Positions 1 through 6,161 of a DNA stretch of 15,772 bases are shown here, in pieces. Both the position numbers and the translations under genes were made by a program. The DNA is taken from the NCBI GenBank assembly GCA_001775555.1, contig MEXE01000030.1:1-15772 (forward strand). Reading direction: 5' to 3'. Every line of letters starts with the position of its first letter. Positions within the stretch are counted from its first letter, which is position 1. The notes below the pieces were generated by a model. That model was given only the letters and a program-made list of their open reading frames with translations, was not told the DNA's origin and did not search any database. This DNA is from Candidatus Amesbacteria bacterium RBG_19FT_COMBO_48_16. Lineage in GTDB: Bacteria; Patescibacteriota; Microgenomatia; CAZETR01; Amesbacteraceae.

Positions 1-87
1 GCGGGACCTGATTGGAGGGCAGTGGGGTCAGGCAGCATGGGTTACCATTTCATGGTAGACCTTTACACGGATCGAGTCAAGATTTAA
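1..87 (+). CDS. C-terminal tail of an unidentified upstream gene (partial)
   Basis: Frame 1 is open from the window edge to a TAA at 85-87 and gives 28 residues ending in MVDLYTDRVKI. The peptide has ordinary protein-like composition and no start within a useful distance, so it is read as the end of a gene that begins outside the window. Frame 2 is also open but closes earlier (TAG near 56). No family is recognised. The proS promoter follows within about 40-60 nt, which fits an upstream gene ending here. The call rests only on reading-frame openness over a short stretch. Confidence 0.35.
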   Translation, partial: AGPDWRAVGSGSMGYHFMVDLYTDRVKI

Positions 88-124
88 ACCGTTTTGATGT
101 TGCAAATCGGGAATATTGAGTAAG

Positions 125-154
125 TTGGTGAAATGAAAATGGGTCTGGTACAAT
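125..154 (+). promoter_or_regulatory. Extended -10 promoter of proS, leaderless-type
   Basis: TGG-TACAAT occupies 146-154, an extended -10 element. A weak -35 (TTGGTG, 125-130) lies 18 nt upstream. The -10 ends 6 nt before the proS ATG at 161, so transcription would begin at or next to the start codon. No Shine-Dalgarno sequence is visible before this ATG. Confidence 0.55.
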
Positions 155-160
155 AGTTTT

Positions 161-1378
161 ATGAGGTATTCACAGCTGTTTCCCAAGGCAAAGCGGGAGG
201 CTCCCAAGGGGGCGGTGACGGCTAACCACAAATTGCTGGTCCGGGCCGGGTTTATCGATCAGCTGATGGCCGGCTCCTGGACACTTCTGCCTATGGGGTG
301 GCGGGTGGTGACAAAAATAAACACGATAATCCGGGAGGAATTGGACGCGATCGGGTGCCAGGAAATGCTGATGCCTTTGATGCACCCTAAAGAAATTTGG
401 AATGAGACAGGCAGGTGGGAGTCGGCTGCGGAGGTAATGTATCAGTTGAAGGACAGCCGGAAAAAAGAATTTGCGCTGTCGTTTACACATGAGGAAATAG
501 TTATGGATTTGGCGCGTAAGCATGTGACTTCTTACAGGGATCTGCCGCTGGCGGTATACCATTTCTCGACTAAATTCAGAAATGAAACCCGACCGCAGGG
601 GGGGATTCTGCGCGGACGGGAATTTCTGATGAAGGATTTGTATAGCTTACATGCCAGCGAGGCGGATCTTGTGGCTTTTTACGAAAAAGTATCGGAGGCG
701 TATTTGCAGATATTTAAAAGGATCGGATTTGACATTTACGTTACCGAGGCGGCCGGCGGAGTATTTACCGAAGGGCATACCCGGGAGTTTCAGGTGCTGG
801 CCGAGGTGGGGGAAGATACGATTCTGATCAAGCCGGGAACGCATGAGGCGTATAACAAAGAGATATTTGCAGGAGAAGAGACTAAATTTGAAGCGAGGAG
901 AGCAATTGAGGTGGGGAATATTTTTCCTTTCGGGGACAAGAAGTATGCTGAAAAAATGGGGGGGTATTTCAGGGATAAGGACGGGGTGAAGAAACTGATG
1001 CATTTTGCCAGTTATGGTATCGGGACGACCAGGGTGATGGGGGCGGTGGTGGAGGTGTACCATGACGATAAAGGGATAATCTGGCCGGAGAGTGTGGCGC
1101 CGTATCAGGTGCATTTAGTGACATTGGAGAATCAGGAACCAGGAAGCAGGAAGCAAGGGGAGAAGGTGTATACCCTTCTGAGTGGAGCTGGAATAGAGGT
1201 GCTTTATGATGAGACCCAGAGGAGCGCGGGGGAGAAGTTTGCCGATGCTGATCTGATCGGTATCCCGGTGAGGTTGGTGGTATCTGATAAGACCCGGGAT
1301 AGAGTTGAGTGGAAGAATCGGGATGAAGAAGGGACGGAAATATTGGAGGTGGATGAGGTGATAAGGAGATTGGTATAA
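161..1378 (+). CDS. proS: Prolyl-tRNA synthetase, short form lacking the INS editing domain
   Basis: Class II aminoacyl-tRNA synthetase that charges tRNA-Pro with proline in the cytoplasm (405 aa). Motif 1 lies in the LLPMGWRVVTKINTIIREEL region. Motif 2 begins FRNETRP at about 139 and runs into LRGREFLMKDLYSLH. A bacterial-type EGHTREFQVLAE segment is at 204-215, IEVGNIFPFG at 249-258 and motif 3 GIGTTRVMGA at 286-295, followed by a C-terminal anticodon-binding domain. Standard bacterial ProRS is about 570 aa, with an INS editing domain of about 180 aa between motifs 2 and 3. Here only about 25-30 residues link EFQVLAEVGED to IEVGNIF, so post-transfer editing of mischarged Ala-tRNA is predicted absent in cis. 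The start is fixed by the promoter 6 nt upstream. The stop TAA overlaps the next gene's start and -10 box. Annotation as ProRS is near certain. Confidence 0.97.
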   Translation: MRYSQLFPKAKREAPKGAVTANHKLLVRAGFIDQLMAGSWTLLPMGWRVVTKINTIIREELDAIGCQEMLMPLMHPKEIWNETGRWESAAEVMYQLKDSRKKEFALSFTHEEIVMDLARKHVTSYRDLPLAVYHFSTKFRNETRPQGGILRGREFLMKDLYSLHASEADLVAFYEKVSEAYLQIFKRIGFDIYVTEAAGGVFTEGHTREFQVLAEVGEDTILIKPGTHEAYNKEIFAGEETKFEARRAIEVGNIFPFGDKKYAEKMGGYFRDKDGVKKLMHFASYGIGTTRVMGAVVEVYHDDKGIIWPESVAPYQVHLVTLENQEPGSRKQGEKVYTLLSGAGIEVLYDETQRSAGEKFADADLIGIPVRLVVSDKTRDRVEWKNRDEEGTEILEVDEVIRRLV

Positions 1379-1379
1379 T
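1371..1379 (+). promoter_or_regulatory. Extended -10 promoter at the proS/uppS junction
   Basis: TGG-TATAAT at 1371-1379 is a perfect extended -10 embedded in the last codons of proS. It ends 7 nt before an in-frame ATG at 1387, the same geometry as the other leaderless-type starts here. A good Shine-Dalgarno (AAGGAG, 1363-1368) also lies 9 nt before the ATG at 1378. The junction could therefore support coupled translation from 1378 and leaderless initiation from 1387. No convincing -35 is seen. Confidence 0.5.
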
Positions 1380-2604
1380 GGCGGCTATGCTGACTTTGCC
1401 TGAGGGGACAAAGGTTCCGGATCATGTGGTATATATTCCGGACGGTAACAGGCGTTGGGCCAGGGCGAGAGGTTTGCCGCCGATTGAGGGGCATCGAGCC
1501 GGATTTGAAAATACGTTACGTCTGATGCGGGCTACGCGCAGCTGGGGAATACATACTGTGACGGGGTGGGGTTTATCCACGGAGAATTGGCTGGAGAGGC
1601 CCAAAAATGAAGTAGAGTTTTTGATGCGGGGGATGGTGCGGTATTTGGATAAGTATCTGGATGAGGCGCAGAAAGAGGGGATACGGGTGGTACATCTGGG
1701 GCGCAAAGACAGGCTGCCGCGAGTACTTTTGGACAAACTGGCGGAGGTGGAGGAGAAAACGCGGGGGAACGCCAAGCATATTTATAATTTAGCCTTGGAT
1801 TACAACGGGCCGGATGAAATTATGCGGGCGGTCAAAAGAATTATTGCGGACGGGATACGGCCGGAACAGGTGGATCGGAAACTGATGGACAGCTATATGG
1901 ATACAGCAGGTCAGCCTTATCCGTATCCGGATTTGATAATCAGGACCAGCGGGGAACAGCGGACAAGCGGAATTCTGCAGTGGCAAAGCGATTATGCGGA
2001 AATGTATTGGGAGCCGGATCATTTTCCGGATTTTTCGCCGGCAAAACTGCGGGAAGCGATTCTGGATTATTCCAGGCGCAGGAGGAGGTTTGGAGGTAAT
2101 GATGCGATGGAGCATATGGCGTTTAAACCGCAGGTGATGGCCAAGCTGGAGTTGGATTTCCGACGGGCCTTGGGTGAAAGCGACAATAAAAAATTAAGTG
2201 ATTTGGTGATTAAATATGTCAGGGAGCAGTACGGGTTGTCCAAGGGATTGGCAAAAACTGCCGGGTTGGGTATGGCCAGGGCCTTACGCTCTGGTCAGCA
2301 AAAAGACTGGGAGAGTGCTAAGAAAGCATTAAAAGGTCTTTATGAGGTGATAAAACATAATGTGGGGCTGGCGTTTGAACCGGAACTGGTAGCTAATATT
2401 GAGGTAAATCTGTGGCGGGGTAAGCAAACTGAGGAGGAGACGCGGCAGCTGGTGGCGGAAAAATACAGACTGTCGAATTTCCAGGCCAATAAGTCGGCGC
2501 ATCTGGCATATTTGGCAAGTATGGAGACACAAAAGGGAAATTGGGAGAGAGCGAAGTGGTATATGGAGAAGTATTATGAGGCGCTCAAAGAACGCGTAGC
2601 GTGA
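1378..2604 (+). CDS. uppS: Isoprenyl (undecaprenyl-type) diphosphate synthase with a C-terminal helical extension
   Basis: Cis-prenyltransferase of the UPP synthase family, which adds IPP units with Z geometry to an allylic primer to make polyprenyl diphosphate for cell-envelope carriers (408 aa). Residues 16-27 give HVVYIPDGNRRW with the catalytic Asp at 22; GHRAG and LSTENW follow. The C-terminal IPP-binding block RTSGEQRTSG starts at 189 (Arg189, Arg195, Ser197), and Glu208 in YAEMYW matches the Mg-binding Glu. The catalytic core ends near 241. The remaining ~167 residues are predicted helical, lack transmembrane segments and match no domain I recognise; family members usually end near 230-260. 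ATG 1378 has an AAGGAG 9 nt upstream and overlaps the proS stop; ATG 1387 is the alternative. The stop TGA overlaps the next ATG by one base. Confidence 0.93.
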   Translation: MAAMLTLPEGTKVPDHVVYIPDGNRRWARARGLPPIEGHRAGFENTLRLMRATRSWGIHTVTGWGLSTENWLERPKNEVEFLMRGMVRYLDKYLDEAQKEGIRVVHLGRKDRLPRVLLDKLAEVEEKTRGNAKHIYNLALDYNGPDEIMRAVKRIIADGIRPEQVDRKLMDSYMDTAGQPYPYPDLIIRTSGEQRTSGILQWQSDYAEMYWEPDHFPDFSPAKLREAILDYSRRRRRFGGNDAMEHMAFKPQVMAKLELDFRRALGESDNKKLSDLVIKYVREQYGLSKGLAKTAGLGMARALRSGQQKDWESAKKALKGLYEVIKHNVGLAFEPELVANIEVNLWRGKQTEEETRQLVAEKYRLSNFQANKSAHLAYLASMETQKGNWERAKWYMEKYYEALKERVA

Positions 2605-3158
2605 TGAATTTGGATCGGGGGGCAAAGAAGGTATTGGGTGAAATCGCTGGTCTTGACAGGGCGGTGTTTGCGTATGTAAATTCGTTACCTCATTCGAAGG
2701 GGCTGGATAGGTTTTTAATACTATTAGATGTGTGGTATTACTTCGTGTTGTTGTATATGGTGGTGATGGGGGGGGACTGGAGGCTATTTGGGGAACTGTT
2801 GGTTTTGGCTATAGCTGTAAACAGCATACTTCTAAAAAGGATCTTTAAGAGATTGAGGGTGTTTGAGCGTCTGGAACAAGCCAACGTTGTGATCAGAGAG
2901 AAGCCGTTGCCAGAATTTATTAGGCAAATTGACAGATATAGTTTTCCTTCAGGGTCTGCGGCTATTTCTATTACTGCTGCAGTCGGATTGGCAAGTTTAT
3001 ATCCTTTACATCCTTTTATGGTTGGTGTGGGATGGTTTTTTGCATTGGCTAATGGGATACAGAGACTTTACTTTGGGGCCCACTTGCCGTCTGAAGTGAT
3101 AGGAGGATGGATTACCGGTGGTGTTACCGCCTTAATTGGTCTGAGGTTTCTGAGTTGA
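2604..3158 (+). CDS. PAP2-family membrane phosphatase with altered catalytic motifs
   Basis: Small multi-spanning membrane protein (184 aa) resembling type 2 phosphatidic acid phosphatases, the family of PgpB and undecaprenyl-diphosphate phosphatases. Hydrophobic stretches flank the three motif positions. Motif 1 reads K78-x6-R85 followed by Val instead of Pro. Motif 2 is PSGSA at 115-119, where the family has PSGH and His is the expected general acid. Motif 3 has R154-x5-H160-x3-E164, with Glu where Asp is usual; His160, the nucleophile, is kept. Position between prenyl synthases suggests dephosphorylation of a polyprenyl diphosphate to the monophosphate carrier, but the changed motifs leave activity uncertain. 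ATG 2604 shares one base with the upstream stop; GTG at 2601 is an alternative. The stop overlaps the -35 of the next promoter. Confidence 0.82.
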   Translation: MNLDRGAKKVLGEIAGLDRAVFAYVNSLPHSKGLDRFLILLDVWYYFVLLYMVVMGGDWRLFGELLVLAIAVNSILLKRIFKRLRVFERLEQANVVIREKPLPEFIRQIDRYSFPSGSAAISITAAVGLASLYPLHPFMVGVGWFFALANGIQRLYFGAHLPSEVIGGWITGGVTALIGLRFLS

Positions 3159-3182
3159 CGGGGGGGTGGGCAGAGTTATAAT
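3155..3182 (+). promoter_or_regulatory. Promoter for the second half of the prenyl cluster, leaderless-type
   Basis: TTGACG (3155-3160) and TATAAT (3177-3182) are separated by 16 nt, a near-consensus housekeeping promoter. The -10 ends 8 nt before the ATG at 3191, so the transcript would begin about one base before the start codon. The -35 overlaps the PAP2 stop codon. No Shine-Dalgarno lies before 3191. This is the strongest promoter match in the window. Confidence 0.7.
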
Positions 3183-3190
3183 GAGCCGTA

Positions 3191-4306
3191 ATGAGTGAGC
3201 TTCCTTCCCCGCGGGACGTGTTTGGTTACTTTGGGTATTGGCAGGGAAGGGTGGATCCGGTGATAAAGCAGTACTTGGGATCTGAAAAGGGAAAGAAATA
3301 TGCTGCTACTCAGTATGGGGCTGAGGTGCTGGGAGAAGTGGTTGACTTGACTTTACGAGGGGGTAAGAGGCAAAGAGTAGCTTTTGTGGCCGCGACGTTT
3401 GGTTTGTTGAGGGGGGATTTTGATGACTTGTCAGTGAAGGCGATAGCAGATGCGGCGGCGGCCGTCGAGTTGCTTCAAACGCAGTTACTTATTCATGACG
3501 ATGTGATTGACCGAGCTCCCACTAGGAGGAAGGGAGTGACTATTCATGAGAAGTTTAAGCAGCAGGCGATAGCGAAACAGTACAATTTTGACAACCAGAG
3601 GTATGGAGATAGTGTGGGCTTGTTGGCGGGGGATCTCGCGGCTTATTTTGCTTGTTATCCTGTTTTGGCTTCGGAAGCTATTTTGGTTGACAAGAGGGTG
3701 AGGATTCTCGATATATTGCTCAGGTCGGGAATAGATACTTTCTATGGTCAGTTGTTGGATCTATTGCGTGATGCAAGGGGGTATACGACGGAGGAGGAGA
3801 TTTTGGAGTTAGCGTTTGTAAAGGCGGGAAGATCTTCGGGGGAGGCGCCGATGCATATTGGGGCAGTCTTGGCGGGTGGAGACAATGAACAAACTCTTAG
3901 TAAATTGAGTGCTTATGCAGTCCCAGTGTCAGTTGCTGCTCAGCTTCAAGATGATATCTTGGGGGTGTTTGGGGATGAAGAGAAGCTGGGGAAATCGGTG
4001 TTATCAGATTTGGCTCAAGGGAAGCAAACATTGTTGGTTTTGCATTCCTTGGAGGTAGGGAGTAGGGCGCAGGTACAGGTTTTGAAGAGGTTGGTGGGGA
4101 AAAAGGACATAGCCAGAGACGAGGCGGCAGTTGTGATGGAGATAATGGAAGACACCGGAGCCTTGCAATACGTTATGGACAAGGCAAGGCATTATGCATC
4201 CGAAGGCCAGAAGGTGGTGGATCAAGAGTGGGATAAATCATGGAGAGAAGAAGAGCGTGTTTTCTTTTGGGCAGTGGCGGAAGCAGCTGTCAATAGGGAG
4301 TATTGA
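3191..4306 (+). CDS. Trans-polyprenyl diphosphate synthase (GGPP/polyprenyl type), copy 1
   Basis: Trans-isoprenyl diphosphate synthase (371 aa), which condenses IPP with an allylic diphosphate in E geometry. GGKRQR near 57-62 is the IPP-binding motif. The first Asp-rich motif is D103-D-V-I-D107 in LLIHDDVID, followed by RRKG. The second is DDILGVFGD at 254-262, then EEKLGKSVLSDLAQGKQT. The DDxLGxFGD form resembles GGPP and longer polyprenyl synthases. The residue five places before the first Asp is Gln, with Leu next, so no aromatic plug is seen at the classical chain-length position; a medium or long product is possible but cannot be fixed by eye. The C-terminus ends AAVNREY, a usual family ending. 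The stop TGA overlaps a TTG of the next frame. Identity is firm; product length is not. Confidence 0.92.
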   Translation: MSELPSPRDVFGYFGYWQGRVDPVIKQYLGSEKGKKYAATQYGAEVLGEVVDLTLRGGKRQRVAFVAATFGLLRGDFDDLSVKAIADAAAAVELLQTQLLIHDDVIDRAPTRRKGVTIHEKFKQQAIAKQYNFDNQRYGDSVGLLAGDLAAYFACYPVLASEAILVDKRVRILDILLRSGIDTFYGQLLDLLRDARGYTTEEEILELAFVKAGRSSGEAPMHIGAVLAGGDNEQTLSKLSAYAVPVSVAAQLQDDILGVFGDEEKLGKSVLSDLAQGKQTLLVLHSLEVGSRAQVQVLKRLVGKKDIARDEAAVVMEIMEDTGALQYVMDKARHYASEGQKVVDQEWDKSWREEERVFFWAVAEAAVNREY

Positions 4307-4310
4307 AGGA
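4306..4310 (+). promoter_or_regulatory. Shine-Dalgarno that selects the uppS copy 2 start
   Basis: AAGGA at 4306-4310 lies 4 nt before ATG 4315 and favours that codon over a TTG at 4303 that overlaps the preceding stop. It contrasts with the promoter-proximal genes here, which have no ribosome-binding site. Confidence 0.45.
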
Positions 4311-4314
4311 AAAT

Positions 4315-5004
4315 ATGGAAGCGCTAGTTCCTACTCATGTGGCGTTGATAATGGACGGGAACAGAAGATGGGCTAAGAAGAGAAATTTGCCTCCCATAGA
4401 GGGGCATAAAATGGGGGAGAAGAGGATAGAGCCGGTAGCATTGCGATGCAAAGAGCTGGGGGTGCTGGCTGTGTCTTTTTACACCTTGTCCAGAGAGAAT
4501 CTTAATAGGCCTAGAGGGGAAGTGGAAGCTCTTCTTGATGTTTTGAGAGTAGGGGCGGGTCCAATGTTGAAGAGACTGGCGGAGGAGGACATTCGTTTTG
4601 TCCCCTTGGGGAATTTACTCCTGTTTCCTCAGGATATATGTGACATTTTATTAGATGCGGCCGGCATAACCTGCCACAATGAGGGGATGATAGTTAATCT
4701 GGCGTTGGCTTATGATGGAAGAGACGAAATTGTTAGGGCTGTGGGGAAGCTCAACGCGGGGGGGATTACAGGCGATGCCATTACGGAAGAGTTAATCTCT
4801 TCTAAGTTAGATACTGCTGGCCAGCCGGATCCTGACTTAGTAATTCGTACCGGGGGGAGATCTAGACTTTCTGGATATCTCCCTTGGCAAACGGTATATT
4901 CGGAGATATATTTTACTTCTGTCCTATGGCCAGATTTTATGGTTGAAGATTTTGACCAGGCACTTAAGTGGTACAGGGAGCAAGTGAGGACGTTTGGTAA
5001 GTAG
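4315..5004 (+). CDS. uppS: Isoprenyl (undecaprenyl-type) diphosphate synthase, copy 2
   Basis: Second cis-prenyltransferase (229 aa), standard length for the UPP synthase family, without the extension of copy 1. HVALIMDGNRRWAKKR opens the protein with catalytic Asp14, followed by the GHKMG block. The SSENWNRP region reads LSRENLNRP, so the usual Trp is Leu. RTGGRSRLSGYL carries the diphosphate-binding arginines, with Arg where the family often has Glu, and YSEIYF keeps the metal-binding Glu. It starts by ATG 4315 with AAGGA 4 nt upstream, or less likely TTG 4303 within the previous stop. Gaps to the flanking genes are 8 and 5 nt, so it is cotranscribed with the trans-synthases. The two cis-synthases are clearly divergent, so this is not a recent tandem duplication. 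It may make a different chain length or use a different primer. Confidence 0.93.
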   Translation: MEALVPTHVALIMDGNRRWAKKRNLPPIEGHKMGEKRIEPVALRCKELGVLAVSFYTLSRENLNRPRGEVEALLDVLRVGAGPMLKRLAEEDIRFVPLGNLLLFPQDICDILLDAAGITCHNEGMIVNLALAYDGRDEIVRAVGKLNAGGITGDAITEELISSKLDTAGQPDPDLVIRTGGRSRLSGYLPWQTVYSEIYFTSVLWPDFMVEDFDQALKWYREQVRTFGK

Positions 5005-5009
5005 ACATT

Positions 5010-6077
5010 ATGGTTAATTCATTTGCTGAAGTCTTAGCGGCGAAAAGAGATAAAGTTTGGGGTGTCATTGAAGGTTATTTGGGTAATCCGAAATATCCGC
5101 AGGCTTTCTCGATTCCTTCCCACTATGACGGACTTTGTAGGGCGCATTGGGAAATTGTGAGGGAGTACCCCGAAAGGAAAGGGAAATATATACGCCCGAC
5201 TCTGGTGATGCTGACAGCGGCGGCGATGGGAGTACGGGAAAGCTTGGCTCTTCAGACAGCGGCGGCAATGCAGGTGAGTGAGGACTGGTTGCTGATTCAC
5301 GATGACCTTGAGGACGATTCTGAATTCAGGAGAGGGAAACCTACGTTACATAAGATGTTTGGGGACAAACTCGCGATTAATGCGGGAGATGCATTGCATG
5401 TGATTATGTGGAAAATCCTTTTGGATAACCAAAAAATCTTAAAGAAGGACGTTTTTTTGAGAGTTTTGGAAGAATTTTATGTTATGTTAACCAGAACCGT
5501 TCTGGGTCAGGGGGGGGAGATTAAGTGGGCGATAGATGGGAGAATAGGCTTGGATGACAGCGACTGGTTTTTCATTGCGGATGGAAAGACAAGTTATTAT
5601 ACAGTTGCGGGGCCGATGAGACTGGGGGGGATCATTGCTGGTGGAACACCACAACAGCTGAGTCTTCTAACTGATTTTGGGAAGCGATTGGGAAGATGCT
5701 ATCAACTGGTTGATGATATATTGGATTTGACCAGCGACTTTCGTGGCTTAAAAGGAAAGCTTCGTTTTAATGATCTTTACGAAGGCAAGACAACCATGAT
5801 TTTGGCTCATCTGTTACGTTCTGCGCGGAAATCGGAGCGGGAAGAAATTATCAATTTTCTAGCTAAACCCAGGGGAGATAAGAAAGAGAGTGAAGTTTTA
5901 AAGATTGTCGGCTTGATGCATAAGCGCGGGAGTATAATGTATGCTCGTGAAAAAGCAAAAAAAATTGGAGAAGAGGCTAGAGATATATTTGAAGGTAGGT
6001 TGAGATTTTTGTCTAAGAATCCGGCTCGGAGTTATTTGAAGATGGGGATATCTTTCATCCTAGACAGGGATTATTGA
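5010..6077 (+). CDS. Trans-polyprenyl diphosphate synthase (GGPP type), copy 2
   Basis: Second E-prenyl diphosphate synthase (355 aa). KGKYIRPTL is the IPP-binding block. The first Asp-rich motif is DDLEDD at 98-103 in LLIHDDLEDDSEFRRGKP. The second is DDILD at 235-239, followed by KLRFNDLYEGKTT, whose DLYEGK form is typical of the family. Trp93 sits five residues before the first Asp, a bulky aromatic at a position that in GGPP/FPP synthases limits chain growth, so a short product (C15-C20) is inferred. It differs from copy 1 in length, motifs and this gate residue. The start ATG is 5 nt after the previous stop, without a clear ribosome-binding site. The C-terminus YLKMGISFILDRDY is the family's normal ending. 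The stop overlaps the orphan reading frame that follows. Confidence 0.92.
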   Translation: MVNSFAEVLAAKRDKVWGVIEGYLGNPKYPQAFSIPSHYDGLCRAHWEIVREYPERKGKYIRPTLVMLTAAAMGVRESLALQTAAAMQVSEDWLLIHDDLEDDSEFRRGKPTLHKMFGDKLAINAGDALHVIMWKILLDNQKILKKDVFLRVLEEFYVMLTRTVLGQGGEIKWAIDGRIGLDDSDWFFIADGKTSYYTVAGPMRLGGIIAGGTPQQLSLLTDFGKRLGRCYQLVDDILDLTSDFRGLKGKLRFNDLYEGKTTMILAHLLRSARKSEREEIINFLAKPRGDKKESEVLKIVGLMHKRGSIMYAREKAKKIGEEARDIFEGRLRFLSKNPARSYLKMGISFILDRDY

Positions 6078-6151
6078 GCCTAGAGTTAAGTTCTGAAGCG
6101 ATTGACTATATCCAGGGAATTGCCGAATATATGGTGGAGCGGGAAGTCTGA
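6074..6151 (+). pseudogene. 25-codon orphan resembling a prenyl-synthase C-terminus (remnant)
   Basis: A short frame from TTG 6074, overlapping the previous stop as TTGA, to TGA 6149-6151. It ends YIQGIAEYMVEREV, which follows the pattern of trans-prenyl synthase C-termini (hydrophobic helix then v-x-R-[DE]); compare FILDRDY and AAVNREY at the ends of the two neighbours. It is best read as the leftover 3' end of a third synthase replaced or truncated by recombination. A translated micro-peptide or chance are alternatives. Confidence 0.4.
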
Positions 6152-6161
6152 CAGGTCCGGA

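Noticed and set aside
28..1494. Minus-strand open frames over proS
   Set aside because: They are antisense to a strongly conserved synthetase and show low-quality, Pro/His/Arg-rich composition.
4303..4314. TTG 4303 as start of the second cis-prenyltransferase
   Set aside because: ATG 4315 has an AAGGA 4 nt upstream and gives the usual short family N-terminus; TTG 4303 remains possible but less likely.
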